64,000 nt of DNA, from assembly GCA_945896675.1 (NCBI GenBank), contig CAMDEM010000009.1:1-64000 (forward strand), given 5' to 3'. The notes below the pieces were generated by a model. It was not told the DNA's origin and did not search any database. It saw only the letters and a program-made list of their open reading frames with translations. Position numbers and translations under genes: made by a program. This DNA is from Cyanobium sp. NIES-981. GTDB lineage: Bacteria > Cyanobacteriota > Cyanobacteriia > PCC-6307 > Cyanobiaceae. Positions 19,934-28,950 of the stretch are shown here, in pieces; the stretch's first letter is position 1, and each line of letters opens with the position of its first letter.

Positions 19934-20209
19934 ATGGCTGTCCAGGTTCTGATCCCGACCCCCCTGCAAAAGTTCACCAACGACGAGGCCACCGCTGAAC
20001 TAACCGCCAGCAGCGTTGACGGGCTCCTTGATGCCCTTGAAGGTCGTTATCCCGGGATCAAAGGTCGCCTGTGTGATGAAGCCGGCAAACTCCGCCGCTT
20101 TCTCAATGTCTACGTGAATAGCGAAGACATCCGCTTCCTCAACAACCAAAACACGCCCCTCAAGGACGGCGACGAGGTCTCGATTGTGCCAGCGGTTGCT
20201 GGTGGTTGA
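19934..20209 (+). CDS. MoaD/ThiS-family sulfur carrier protein
   Basis: A 91-residue ubiquitin-fold protein ending in the diglycine VAGG that is needed for adenylation and thiocarboxylation. [17 protein letters not shown] and [16 protein letters not shown] are characteristic of the MoaD/CysO-like group rather than short ThiS. Position directly after thrC recalls actinobacterial arrangements where such carriers feed sulfur to a PLP enzyme (CysO with CysM). Which activating enzyme and which acceptor it uses here cannot be seen in the window. Start ATG 19934 is clear. Confidence 0.85.
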   Translation: MAVQVLIPTPLQKFTNDEATAELTASSVDGLLDALEGRYPGIKGRLCDEAGKLRRFLNVYVNSEDIRFLNNQNTPLKDGDEVSIVPAVAGG

Positions 20210-20226
20210 AACCAGCCAAACAACCT

Positions 20227-21222
20227 ATGAGTCAGGCCATTAGCCCAAATAGCGACAGCGGGATCAAAAGTGGCACCGTTGACCAAATCAATCCCATTGG
20301 GAATTGGCAAACCAAGGGCCAACTCTTTGATTACCGAAAAGCTGCAAACCCGGTGCGCCCTGGTCTGACCGAGCCGATTGGTTACTACCAATGGGATCCA
20401 GCCATCCACTCCACCGGACCCACGGCCATCCTCCCCCTGGATCGCAGTGATCATCTGGGCTGCGCCGCTCCCGCCACCAGCCCAGCGCTAGCAGCCCATT
20501 TCCTCCGCATCCTTCCAGGCGAGGAACTAAAGGCAGCTGCTGTTGCCACCAGCTCCCTGTTTTACGTGCTGCGGGGTCAAGGGCAGCTGCAGTACGGCTC
20601 CAACCAGCTGGAGTGGGGCCAGGGGGACCTGTTTGTCCTGCCGGCCGGGGACACGCCGATCCTCCATGCCAACCAAGAAAGCATCCTGTATTGGGTCCAC
20701 GATGGCCCCCTGCTTACCTACCTCGGCGTCCAACCCAACCGGGCGCGCTTTGAGCCCACCCACTATCCAGCCCAAGTCCTGCAATCGGAATTGGAGGCCC
20801 TCCTGGCCGACCCCAGCAGCGCCAAAAGCAATCGGCTGAGCCTGCTGATGGCCAACAGCGACCTGCCGTCGACCCGCACGGTGACCCACACCCTCTGGGC
20901 CATGCTCGGAGTTGTGCCGGCAGGGGCTGTTCAGCCACCGCATCGCCACCAATCAATAGCCCTAGATCTCATTATCGATTGCGATCCCGGCTGTTACAGC
21001 CTGGTGGGCAGCGAGCTCGAAGACGATGGGACGATTCGCAATCCCTTCCGGGTGGATTGGCAAAGCGGGGGAGCCTTTATTACCCCGCCAGGCCATTGGC
21101 ATGCCCATATCAACGAGAGCGGCCGGATCGCCAGGCTCCTGCCGATTCAAGATGCGGGGCTCCATACCTACCTACGCAGCCTGGACATTCGCTTTGCCGG
21201 AGGCCTCGTAGCTGGCGACTAA
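20227..21222 (+). CDS. bicupin domain protein (gentisate dioxygenase-like)
   Basis: About 331 residues from ATG 20227; the track start at 20206 overlaps the previous stop. Two cupin barrels are visible: residues about 80-170 (LFYVLRGQGQLQYG, GQGDLFVLPAGDTPILHA) and about 225-325 (GAVQPPHRHQSIALDLIID, GGAFITPPGHWHAHIN). The second has the HRH and later His residues expected for a metal site; the first lacks the HxH pair. It resembles gentisate 1,2-dioxygenase-type bicupins, but activity is unproven. Its 3' end overlaps the convergent ftsH gene by 51 bases. Confidence 0.8.
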   Translation: MSQAISPNSDSGIKSGTVDQINPIGNWQTKGQLFDYRKAANPVRPGLTEPIGYYQWDPAIHSTGPTAILPLDRSDHLGCAAPATSPALAAHFLRILPGEELKAAAVATSSLFYVLRGQGQLQYGSNQLEWGQGDLFVLPAGDTPILHANQESILYWVHDGPLLTYLGVQPNRARFEPTHYPAQVLQSELEALLADPSSAKSNRLSLLMANSDLPSTRTVTHTLWAMLGVVPAGAVQPPHRHQSIALDLIIDCDPGCYSLVGSELEDDGTIRNPFRVDWQSGGAFITPPGHWHAHINESGRIARLLPIQDAGLHTYLRSLDIRFAGGLVAGD

Positions 21223-23022
21223 AGCGCGAAAGGCTTCCCCCTCCAGGGTTTCCTGCTCGATCAACAGGCTCACCAACTGATCCATCAACTCCCTCCGTGG
21301 TGAGAGCATCGCCACGGCGCGATCGAGGGCTCCATTGGCTAGATCCCGCACCTGCTGATCGATCCGATTGCCCGTTTGACGGGAATAGTGGGGCTCGGAG
21401 CGCAACCAATCGCGGCCCAAAAACACTTCACCGCCATCGGCCTCAAAGGCCACGGGCCCAAGGCTGGAAAAGCCATACCGGGTCACCATTTCCCGGCAAA
21501 TCCGGGTCACCATTTCCAGGTCACCACTGGCGCCTTGGGTGACCTCCCCTGGGCCAAAAACCACCATTTCCGCCGCCCGCCCTCCCAGAGCCACCACGAG
21601 CCGGGCCAGGAGGTAGGCCTTGCTGATCAAGCCGGAATCGAGGATGTCCTCGTCGGGCATGGTGCGGGCAAAGCCCCCCACCCCACCGGCCCGCGGCAGC
21701 AGGGTCACCTTGTCGAGTTTGTCGGCATGGGGCACCAGGCTGGTGAGCAGGGCGTGGCCAATTTCGTGGTATGCGATCAATCGCTTTTTGGCGCTGTCCT
21801 GCAGGGGTGATGCCGTCAGGCCCATGGTGATGCGCTCGAGGGCACCACTGAGGCACGATTCATCAATTTCGCTCTGGTGCCGCCTGGCCGTGAGGATGGC
21901 CGCTTCGTTGAGCAGGTTGGCGAGGTCAGCACCCGAGAACCCTGGCGTGCGGCTAGCCCACTCCGCCAGGGAAACCGATTCGGCCAAGGGCCGGGTGCGG
22001 GCATGGACCGAAAGAATCTCCTCGCGACCACGGCGGTCAGGCAAATCCACGGTGATGCGGCGGTCAAAGCGGCCTGGCCTCATCAGGGCTGAATCGAGCA
22101 CATCCGGGCGATTGGTGGCGGCCAGCAGGATCACGCCCGAGTTCTCCTCGAAGCCATCCATCTCGGTCAGCAATTGGTTGAGGGTCTGCTCCCGCTCGTC
22201 GTTGCCACCCCCAATCCCAGCGCCGCGCTGGCGACCGACCGCATCAATTTCGTCAATAAAAATGATGCAGGGGGCCTTCGCCTTCGCCTTGCGAAAGAGG
22301 TCACGAACCCGTGATGCACCAACCCCCACAAACATCTCGACGAACTCCGAGGCTGCCATCGAGAAAAAGGGGACGCCGGCCTCACCGGCAATCGCCCGGG
22401 CCAAAAGGGTCTTTCCCGTGCCCGGAGGCCCCACCAGGAGCACCCCTTTGGGGATCTTGGCTCCAACAGCAGTGAACTGTTCAGGCGAGCGCAGGAAGGT
22501 GACCACCTCGGAGAGTTCTTCTTTGGCCTCGGCGATGCCGGCCACATCCTCAAAGCGCACAGCCACACTGCCCTCGGCCTGGAGCCTGGGCTTGCTACTG
22601 CCAAAGCCCATGGCCCGGTTGGCCACCTGGGCGGAACGGCGGATCAGCAGGGCTAAACCGCCGAGCAACAACAGCACCAGCAGGCCATTGGCGACCATGC
22701 CAGCCATGGCACCATCCTGGCGGTCGTCCCGAACAGTGAGGGGCACCTTGGCCTTCTCCGCACTGCGCAGCAGGAGCTGGTCGTTGCTGAAGACCGGCAC
22801 CTGGGTCTGGCGGCCATCCTCGAAGCGCACCCGCACCTCACGCTGCCGCAGGGAGAGCTCCAAATCCTTCACCTTTCCGCTGCGTAAATCCCGCAGCAAA
22901 TCGCTGTAGGACGGCGCAGCTGGAGCAGATGACTTCCCAGCAGGTGATTGGATCGCCTTGAACAGGCCCGAGGGGACGGGGGCCGGAACAGGGTCCGGCG
23001 CAGGAGAAAGGCTGTCGCTCAC
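21172..23022 (-). CDS. ftsH: FtsH-type AAA+ zinc metalloprotease
   Basis: Membrane protease that degrades damaged or unassembled membrane proteins; in cyanobacteria FtsH complexes act in photosystem II repair and other tasks. From GTG 23022 it has 616 residues (TTG 23067 is a longer option; a stop codon lies five codons further upstream). Order: an N-terminal Pro-rich region, an FtsH extracellular-type domain ([14 protein letters not shown]), one membrane segment near residue 115 ([17 protein letters not shown]), AAA module with Walker A GPPGTGKT, Walker [12 protein letters not shown], and the protease HEIGH zinc site. The usual N-terminal first membrane span is not visible. Paralogue identity (FtsH1-4) is not determined. 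Confidence 0.93.
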   Translation of the reverse strand: MSDSLSPAPDPVPAPVPSGLFKAIQSPAGKSSAPAAPSYSDLLRDLRSGKVKDLELSLRQREVRVRFEDGRQTQVPVFSNDQLLLRSAEKAKVPLTVRDDRQDGAMAGMVANGLLVLLLLGGLALLIRRSAQVANRAMGFGSSKPRLQAEGSVAVRFEDVAGIAEAKEELSEVVTFLRSPEQFTAVGAKIPKGVLLVGPPGTGKTLLARAIAGEAGVPFFSMAASEFVEMFVGVGASRVRDLFRKAKAKAPCIIFIDEIDAVGRQRGAGIGGGNDEREQTLNQLLTEMDGFEENSGVILLAATNRPDVLDSALMRPGRFDRRITVDLPDRRGREEILSVHARTRPLAESVSLAEWASRTPGFSGADLANLLNEAAILTARRHQSEIDESCLSGALERITMGLTASPLQDSAKKRLIAYHEIGHALLTSLVPHADKLDKVTLLPRAGGVGGFARTMPDEDILDSGLISKAYLLARLVVALGGRAAEMVVFGPGEVTQGASGDLEMVTRICREMVTRYGFSSLGPVAFEADGGEVFLGRDWLRSEPHYSRQTGNRIDQQVRDLANGALDRAVAMLSPRRELMDQLVSLLIEQETLEGEAFRALVASYEASGKANVQAA

Positions 23023-23108
23023 TAAAAACCGACTTTGATCGGAGCTTAGCCATTTGACGAAAGGCAAGGCTGCAGCGGAAGATCAGTGTTTGGTATGAGT
23101 GATCTGGG

Positions 23109-23288
23109 ATGGCTGTTCCCAAGAAGAAAACCTCCAAGGGCAAGCGCAACCAGCGCCATGCCACCTGGAAAGGCAAGGCTGCTATCGCAGCCCAAAAGGC
23201 CCTCTCAATCGGCAAGGCCGTTTTGAGTGGTCGGGCCCAAGGCTTCGTCTATCCCATGGATGAAGAGGCCGAAGACAGCGAAAGCTGA
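23109..23288 (+). CDS. rpmF: 50S ribosomal protein L32
   Basis: Too short for the ORF track. ATG 23109 to TGA 23288 codes 59 residues starting [20 protein letters not shown], which is the conserved L32 N-terminus of cyanobacteria and plastids (Rpl32), with a basic body and an acidic end (DEEAEDSES). No four-Cys zinc site is present, as is common in this lineage. It is divergent from ftsH, with 86 bases between the two starts. Confidence 0.95.
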   Translation: MAVPKKKTSKGKRNQRHATWKGKAAIAAQKALSIGKAVLSGRAQGFVYPMDEEAEDSES

Positions 23289-23297
23289 ATTCAACCC

Positions 23298-24248
23298 TCA
23301 CATTTCAATGTTGATGCAGCGCCTCCGCCCATTGAGTTGGGCGGAGGCTTTTGCTTGGGCCTTCAATGGCTCTTGATACAGCCCTGGTGGTAGCGACGCC
23401 ATGCTGGAGCGCACCAACCGAACAAGCTCTTCTGGCTTAAGCCAGCCGTCGGCTTTGTGTTGTTGTCGTTGGAGACGCCGCTGCCGGGCTTCGGCTTGAA
23501 AGCGCCAACGCGTCGGTAAACCCCAATCCACCGGACGCAGCACCCAGAGCCCATTACACAGATCAAAGAGCGGGCCATAGGCCTCCAGCTGGCGATCCCA
23601 GTGGGGCAGCCAGGTCGCTTCCTCGGCCCGTAATGGTGCCAAGCCTGCTGCCAATTCCATGCCACAGGCAACCCCAGCCGCCCGCAGGCCGGCGACACCG
23701 AGGGGCCGGCAACCCATCAGCCAGCCCTCAAGCACCAGGGCATCGGGGGTGGCCCACTCTTCACTTAACGCAGCTTCGCTGAACGGGGCTTCAACCACGC
23801 GATCACCGGCGCCATCGCGCAGGGTTTTATCGAACCGGGGGAGCTGCAGCGCCCCCCCCGATTGCCACAACTGCAGCCGCTCCACCAGCAGGGCGGCATC
23901 GTGGCTACCTGGAGGCACCCGATTCACCCCGAAGGGGTTGCCCGCCATGGCCACCAGGCGCTGCTCCCACGGCAGATAGGCATCGTCGATCGAGGCCACC
24001 GCCAACCGCAAACCGCGGGCTTTTGCCAGGCCAATCAGTTGCTGGCAGAACCGGCTCTTACCCGCCCCCACCGGGCCATTGAGCGCCAGCACAGGACGTT
24101 GACCGGAGCCAACCAACCCCTGCACCTGGGCGAGCATGGGCATGGCGAACCCCTCCAGCAACAGGGGATCCATGGCCACAACCACTTGCACCGGATCAGT
24201 GGCTACCTGATCTTTGGGGCAGAGACCGCAGCGAGATTCTCCGCTCAA
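23298..24248 (-). CDS. glyK: D-glycerate 3-kinase
   Basis: The last enzyme of the photorespiratory cycle, returning glycerate to 3-phosphoglycerate. The 316 residues resemble the plant chloroplast/cyanobacterial GLYK P-loop kinase: Walker A LNGPVGAGKSRF near residue 60, VASIDDAYLPWEQR, NRVPPGSHDAALL, LPRFDKTLRDGAGDR and ALVLEGWLMGCRPL in order. This type is unrelated to bacterial GlxK. Its start overlaps the upstream ycf20 stop by 4 nt (ATGA), so HAD, ycf20 and glyK form one coupled unit. It converges with rpmF, with 9 bases between the stops. Confidence 0.9.
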   Translation of the reverse strand: MSGESRCGLCPKDQVATDPVQVVVAMDPLLLEGFAMPMLAQVQGLVGSGQRPVLALNGPVGAGKSRFCQQLIGLAKARGLRLAVASIDDAYLPWEQRLVAMAGNPFGVNRVPPGSHDAALLVERLQLWQSGGALQLPRFDKTLRDGAGDRVVEAPFSEAALSEEWATPDALVLEGWLMGCRPLGVAGLRAAGVACGMELAAGLAPLRAEEATWLPHWDRQLEAYGPLFDLCNGLWVLRPVDWGLPTRWRFQAEARQRRLQRQQHKADGWLKPEELVRLVRSSMASLPPGLYQEPLKAQAKASAQLNGRRRCINIEM

Positions 24249-24592
24249 GACCCGAGCTTGAAGGCTTCAAGCACCACGGCATAAACCAAACCAAGGCGCA
24301 GGTTGTCGGTGATCACCCAGGCGAGGCCAGGGGTTTGGGAGACCAAGCGGCCGCGTAGGCGAACAATCAGTTCGAGCAGCACGAGCAGGGCCAAAACCAG
24401 AACCGGGCGCCCTCCCGGGAAAACAATCACGAAATAGGCCGTCAGATTGCTGCCTGCGTAAAACCCCACCAGCAGCGCCAGGAGCACGGAGCTGCGATGG
24501 CGCCAGTTGCCCCGCCAGTTGCCCAGCACCACGGCAGTCAGCCGTTCACTAAAACGCTGAAACCTGGTGGACTGGATCGGCAGGCGACTCAC
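24245..24592 (-). CDS. ycf20: Ycf20 / DUF565 membrane protein
   Basis: About 115 residues from GTG 24592, chosen because it overlaps the upstream stop as GTGA; the track start at 24637 lies within the HAD gene. The protein has two to three hydrophobic segments (SVLLALLVGFYAGSNLTAYFV, LVLALLVLLELIV) and the C-terminal LRLGLVYAVVLEAFKLG seen in DUF565. Ycf20 is conserved in cyanobacteria and plastids; plant relatives have been linked to photoprotection (non-photochemical quenching), but a bacterial function is not established. Confidence 0.75.
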   Translation of the reverse strand: MSRLPIQSTRFQRFSERLTAVVLGNWRGNWRHRSSVLLALLVGFYAGSNLTAYFVIVFPGGRPVLVLALLVLLELIVRLRGRLVSQTPGLAWVITDNLRLGLVYAVVLEAFKLGS

Positions 24593-25326
24593 CGCAACAA
24601 CTCCAGGTAGGAGAGCGTGATTCGTCCATCCTGGCAAGGCGGCCCCTGGAGAACCTCGGCCCCATCGCCCAACTGGTCGACGACGGCAGCAGCTCCCGCA
24701 AAACGGTCACCTGGTTCCTGGGCGCTGTAGTGGCTCAGGCTCACCACACAGGGCAGCCCGGCCCCAAGGGCGGCCGATAGGCCAGCGCTGGAATCCTCAA
24801 TGGCGCAGGCCTCTCTGGGGTCCAGCTCCAGCAGCTCCAGGGCTAAGCGATAGGCCTCGGGATGCGGTTTCTTGCGGGCCACATCCCCTCCGCAAACCCA
24901 GACATCAAAGGCCCCGAGCAGGTCGGCGAAAAGCTGCTTCGCCAGGGCATCGACCGCCCCTCGGCCACTGGTGGTCACGATCGCCTGGCGCAAACCCGCC
25001 GCCGCCGCAGCTTCAATGAGTTGGCGCACCCCAGGGCGGAGCGCCAACTCCCCCTCGGCCACCAGGTCGGCGTAATGGCGTTGCTTGCTGGCATGGAGCG
25101 CTGCCACCCGCTGGGGATCGGGGGGCTGGCCCTCCTCGCTGGTGAGATAGGCGCCAATGCGCTCCGCGCCTCCGGTGATGGCTAAGAGGTCGCCATACCG
25201 ATCGACATCCCAATGGGCCGATAAACCCGCCTGGCGAAAGGCCCGGTTGAACGCCCTGCGGTGGCCATCGCGTTCGGTTTCAGCGAGGGTGCCGTCCACA
25301 TCCCACAGCAGGGCAGCAAACCCCAT
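24589..25326 (-). CDS. HAD superfamily hydrolase, CbbY-like
   Basis: From ATG 25326 the protein has 245 residues: motif I LLWDVDGTLAETERDGH, a helical cap, motif II IVTTSGRG, motif III Lys in VARKKPHPEAY and the acidic motif CAIEDSSAGLSAAL. This is the CbbY/beta-phosphoglucomutase-like branch. CbbY removes the inhibitor xylulose-1,5-bisphosphate from the Rubisco cycle in some phototrophs; I infer that role as possible given the adjoining glycerate kinase, but it is not demonstrated. The track start at 25452 would read into the divergent recJ start and is unlikely. Confidence 0.85.
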   Translation of the reverse strand: MGFAALLWDVDGTLAETERDGHRRAFNRAFRQAGLSAHWDVDRYGDLLAITGGAERIGAYLTSEEGQPPDPQRVAALHASKQRHYADLVAEGELALRPGVRQLIEAAAAAGLRQAIVTTSGRGAVDALAKQLFADLLGAFDVWVCGGDVARKKPHPEAYRLALELLELDPREACAIEDSSAGLSAALGAGLPCVVSLSHYSAQEPGDRFAGAAAVVDQLGDGAEVLQGPPCQDGRITLSYLELLR

Positions 25327-25412
25327 CGGCAGCAGCGCGAATGGGCCCAAACTATGGGGATGTCGGTGCTGGGGTGGCGCCGCAGAATGGCCAAATCCTT
25401 GCCCCCTAACCG

Positions 25413-27314
25413 TTGCTCCCTGCGCTCCACGAGCAACGCTGGCAATTGCCAACTCCCCTGCCGCTCGACGGCAGCCTGGAAGCCCTCAATGGCCCAGGCA
25501 AGGCCGCCTTGCCCGCCCCCCTGCTGGCCCTCTTGTGGCGGCGGGGTTTTTGCACGGCCGAAACCATTGATGCCCTGCTCGATCCACCAAGCGCCCCAGC
25601 TGCCAAGGGCCACTTTCCCGACCTAGCCAAGGCGGTCAAACGGCTGCAAGGGGCCTGCGCGGCGGGAGAGAGCCTGGCCATCTGCGGCGACTATGACGCC
25701 GATGGCATGACCAGCACGGCCTTGCTGGTAGGGGTCTTGCAACGGTTAGGGGCCCAACCGGTTGCAGCCATTCCCAGCCGGATGGAGGAGGGCTATGGCC
25801 TGAATGCCGCCATGGTGGACCGGCTTGCGGCCGAGGGGATCCGGCTACTGATCACCGTCGACAACGGGGTTTCTGCCCAAGAAGCCCTGGAGAGGGCCGA
25901 GGAGCTGGGCGTTGAGGTGATCCTCACGGACCACCACACGCTCCCTGCCCAGATGCCACCGCACCTGGCCCTCCTGCATCCGGTGCGAACCCCAGTTGAT
26001 TCGCCCTACCGGGGTTTGGCTGGGGTTGGATTGGCCTACGTGCTCGCAGCAGCCCTCTGCCAAAGCCTCAAGCGTCAAGACGGGCTCGAAGTGGCCCGAA
26101 ACCTTTTTTGCATCGGCACCATCGCCGACATGGCCCCCTTGGTGGGGGTGAATCGTCGCTGGCTCATCGATGGGCTGCCCCACCTGGTCAAGAGCCCCCT
26201 GGCGGGCCTGCAAGCGTTGCAGCAATTGGCCGGGCTCGACGACAGCCCCCTCGATGCCCAGGCCGTGGGTTTCCAAATCGCGCCCCGCATCAATGCGGTG
26301 GGGCGCCTGGGGGATCCCCAGTTGGTTGTGGAGCTGCTGACCACCCAGGACAACAACAGGGCCCTGGAATTGGCCCGGGAGTGTGAAGGCCTGAACCGGC
26401 AACGGCGCGAACTCTGCAGTGCCATCGAAGCGGAAGCCCTGGCCCTCTTGGACGCCGATGGCCCCCAACGCCCCCCGTTTCTGTTGCTGGCCCAAAGCCA
26501 CTGGCACCACGGCGTCATCGGCATCGTGGCGGCCCGGCTGGTCGATCGTTTTGGCCTTCCAGCTGCCCTTTTGGCCGGTGAAGGTAATGGCCGGTTGCGG
26601 GCCTCGGTGCGCTCACCCAAGGGATTTGCGGTGGATCAGGCCCTCAAGCAATGCGCCCCGCTCCTCGAGCGCTTTGGGGGCCACCCCGCCGCCGGTGGAT
26701 TCACCATCAAGGCCGAGAGGGTTGCCGAATTGCATGAGCAGCTCAATGGTCTGGCCCAGAGTTGGCTGGAGACAACCGGCAGGGGCAACCCGGTCGAGCC
26801 CGAAGCCCTGCTGCGCTTCGAGCAGATTGACCGCGATTTCTACCACCAATTGCAACGGCTCGAACCCTTTGGGATCGGCCATCCCCAGCCCTTGTTTTGG
26901 AGTTCTGGTTGCCGCGTGGTTTCCCAGAAATTGCTGCGGGGGGGGCACCTCCAATTGGAATTGGAACAACAGGCGAACCAGCTACGGGCCATGGGATGGC
27001 GCTGGCAAGGGGAAGCCAACCTGCCCGCCTGCGTGGACGTGGCCTACCGCTTGAAGCTGGACTCCTGGCAAGGCCAGCCCCGACTCCAGCTCGAGCTGGT
27101 CGGGGTTCGGCCCAACACGGGGGCCGATGGCACCAGGGACGTGGTGCTCAGGCGGCGCGAGCGCACCTATTGGTGTCGCATCGAGGGGGATGGATGGGTC
27201 GTGCGCAATGCCGCCGGTGGGGAGATCCGCAGCGACAATGCCGCAATGGAGCAACATCCCTACATTCGTTCCCTGCTTCAAGAGGCCGCCATGGCCCTGG
27301 GTTTGGTGGCCTGA
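25413..27314 (+). CDS. recJ: single-stranded-DNA-specific exonuclease RecJ
   Basis: RecJ is a 5'-3' single-strand exonuclease in recombination and mismatch repair. The 633 residues contain the DHH domain with ICGDYDADGMTSTAL (DYDxDG motif), TVDNGVSAQEAL, VILTDHHTLP (DHH), then the DHHA1 region with FGGHPAAGGFTI, followed by the C-terminal OB-like domain. The start is TTG 25413, with no nearer ATG at the right place; the first residues are therefore less certain. An 8-G run occurs near 26938. The stop overlaps the ClC start by one base. Confidence 0.92.
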   Translation: MLPALHEQRWQLPTPLPLDGSLEALNGPGKAALPAPLLALLWRRGFCTAETIDALLDPPSAPAAKGHFPDLAKAVKRLQGACAAGESLAICGDYDADGMTSTALLVGVLQRLGAQPVAAIPSRMEEGYGLNAAMVDRLAAEGIRLLITVDNGVSAQEALERAEELGVEVILTDHHTLPAQMPPHLALLHPVRTPVDSPYRGLAGVGLAYVLAAALCQSLKRQDGLEVARNLFCIGTIADMAPLVGVNRRWLIDGLPHLVKSPLAGLQALQQLAGLDDSPLDAQAVGFQIAPRINAVGRLGDPQLVVELLTTQDNNRALELARECEGLNRQRRELCSAIEAEALALLDADGPQRPPFLLLAQSHWHHGVIGIVAARLVDRFGLPAALLAGEGNGRLRASVRSPKGFAVDQALKQCAPLLERFGGHPAAGGFTIKAERVAELHEQLNGLAQSWLETTGRGNPVEPEALLRFEQIDRDFYHQLQRLEPFGIGHPQPLFWSSGCRVVSQKLLRGGHLQLELEQQANQLRAMGWRWQGEANLPACVDVAYRLKLDSWQGQPRLQLELVGVRPNTGADGTRDVVLRRRERTYWCRIEGDGWVVRNAAGGEIRSDNAAMEQHPYIRSLLQEAAMALGLVA

Positions 27315-28723
27315 TGGATTCGCTTTTGAACGCGAAGGTTTTAAACGGGAACCCCTCCAAGAAAGGCCAATCCGAGGAAGGCGAACCCAGGGACGACCCC
27401 TTCAGGTCGGTTCGTCTGAAACGTCCCCTGGCCACCCTGCTGCAACTGGTTTTGTTTGGTGGGGCCGTTGGATTGGCCTGCCTGCCCCTCAACATTGTTG
27501 ATAGCTGGCAGGCCCAGCTCCTGCATGGTTTGCCCGGTTTCAACAATCAGGCGTGGCACCTGGGCAATCTGGGCCAAGCGCTGGCGCCCCTGGTGGTGAT
27601 GCCCGTGTTGCTGTGGCTCCAGGCAGGGCGCTTCAAAGCCGGTGCCGGCTCAGGCATCCCCCAAACTATCGAGAGCATTGAGGAGCCAGGTTCAGCCAGC
27701 ACCTTGCTTGGCTTGAAACCCACGATCCAGAGGCTCTCGCTTTGGACCGCTGCCAGCCTTGCCCTGATGCCCCTGGGGCGGGAAGGTCCCGTGGTGCAAG
27801 TGGGCGCCTCCGTGGCCCTTGCCCTCAAGAAACGCTTCCCACGGCTACTGGCCGGGTTCAGCGAAACCAACCTGGTGACCATTGGCGCCGGAGCAGGCCT
27901 CGCTGGCGGCTTCAACAGCCCGTTGATGGGCACGGTTTTTGTGTTTGAAGAGCTGACAGGGCGCTTCCTGCCCTCGGTTGTGTGGCCGGCCCTGGTGGTT
28001 TGCCTCACAGCCGCGCTGGTCAGCAACCTCACTGGCACGCCGGTGTTCATCCTGGGCCTGATCCAGGACCCGGAAGCCGAGTGGGTGCAGCTGGTCCTTG
28101 CCCTTCCCGTGGGCTTGGTGGGGGGCTGGCTTGGCGGATTGTTTGCCCGGCTTCTGTTTTCAGTAACGGCTTGGCTGCGGCCCAAGGTCAACCGCAGGCC
28201 CCTGGCCTGGGGGGTCGCCCTTGGGGGCTGCCTGGCCCTGATTGCGGTGCTGAGCGGTGGCCTCAGTGGCGGCGATGGCGAAGCTCTGATGGGCCACCTG
28301 CTGGGCGATGGCGGAAGCCTGCCCGTACCCGGATCTCCGATCGATTTGATCGGCTGGTTGCTCCTGCTTGCCGCCAGGCTCGTGGCTCCGGTGCTGGCCC
28401 TCGGCGCCGGAATTCCGGGGGGGCTGATCGATCCGGCCTTTGCCATTGGCGCCGTCTTTGGCAGTGGCAGCCTTGAGTTGCTGGGGGGCAATGGTCAATT
28501 GGGATTGGCCCTGGGTATGGCGGCCGGCCTAGCCGGCGCCACCCAACTGCCCTTGATGACGATTCTGTTTTCCCTGCGGATGATGGGCGATCAGCAATGG
28601 CTCTTCGGCATGCTGCTGAGCGCCGTGATTGGAGCTTTGATTGGGCGCAAAATCCAGCCAGAGCCCATCTATCACGCCCTTTGGGGTCTCGGCAAAAAGC
28701 CAATCAAAAGCCCGGTACCCTAG
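27314..28723 (+). CDS. clcA: ClC family chloride channel / H+ exchanger
   Basis: A polytopic membrane protein of 469 residues from ATG 27314 (TGATG overlap with recJ; the track start 26897 is inside recJ). ClC selectivity motifs are visible: GSGIPQTIE near residue 110, GREGPVVQVG near 155 with the gating glutamate, and GIPGGLIDPAFAIGA near 365 in place of the usual GxFxP. No C-terminal CBS domains are present. The gating Glu suggests a Cl-/H+ exchanger rather than a pure channel, but the altered third motif makes ion selectivity uncertain. Confidence 0.88.
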   Translation: MDSLLNAKVLNGNPSKKGQSEEGEPRDDPFRSVRLKRPLATLLQLVLFGGAVGLACLPLNIVDSWQAQLLHGLPGFNNQAWHLGNLGQALAPLVVMPVLLWLQAGRFKAGAGSGIPQTIESIEEPGSASTLLGLKPTIQRLSLWTAASLALMPLGREGPVVQVGASVALALKKRFPRLLAGFSETNLVTIGAGAGLAGGFNSPLMGTVFVFEELTGRFLPSVVWPALVVCLTAALVSNLTGTPVFILGLIQDPEAEWVQLVLALPVGLVGGWLGGLFARLLFSVTAWLRPKVNRRPLAWGVALGGCLALIAVLSGGLSGGDGEALMGHLLGDGGSLPVPGSPIDLIGWLLLLAARLVAPVLALGAGIPGGLIDPAFAIGAVFGSGSLELLGGNGQLGLALGMAAGLAGATQLPLMTILFSLRMMGDQQWLFGMLLSAVIGALIGRKIQPEPIYHALWGLGKKPIKSPVP

Positions 28724-28738
28724 GGGGATACCGGGCTT
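28708..28738. terminator. bidirectional hairpin between clc and psb30
   Basis: A perfect 10-bp inverted repeat (AAGCCCGGTA / TACCGGGCTT) with an 11-base loop spans the clc stop codon. Read on the minus strand, it is followed by a short T run (CTTTTG), so it suits termination of psb30 best. On the plus strand it ends clc with little T-tail. Confidence 0.65.
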
Positions 28739-28769
28739 AAGGGAGCTCGAAGGCCTGGGGTCTTCGTCC

Positions 28770-28877
28770 CTAGAGAGCTCCGCGGCGGTAGAAGAGCAGG
28801 AAGATCACGGCTGGGCCGGCCAAGGTAATCAGGGCAAGGGCCGCGAAGTTGGCAATCAGATGAATGTCGATGCCCAT
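28770..28877 (-). CDS. psb30: photosystem II protein Psb30 (Ycf12)
   Basis: A 35-residue single-span protein whose core [20 protein letters not shown] matches Psb30/Ycf12, a small subunit at the periphery of the PSII core near cytochrome b559. The track shows a 95-residue version that extends through a tandem DNA repeat; that extension is not part of the protein. An in-frame ATG nine codons upstream (MAALTNRNP) is a possible alternative start. Monocistronic on -, ending at a hairpin terminator. Confidence 0.88.
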   Translation of the reverse strand: MGIDIHLIANFAALALITLAGPAVIFLLFYRRGAL

Positions 28878-28950
28878 GGGGTTCCGGTTCGTTAGCGCTG
28901 CCATCAGGATAGAAGCCCCGCCGGGCAGTCCACAAGGGTCTGCTTGCCAC

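Noticed and set aside
21620-22909. 429-residue + strand ORF
   Set aside because: It mirrors ftsH on the other strand. Ser/Arg-rich shadow sequence without any recognisable domain.
27547-28491. 314-residue - strand ORF
   Set aside because: Shadow of the ClC gene, Arg/Pro-rich with no domain signal.
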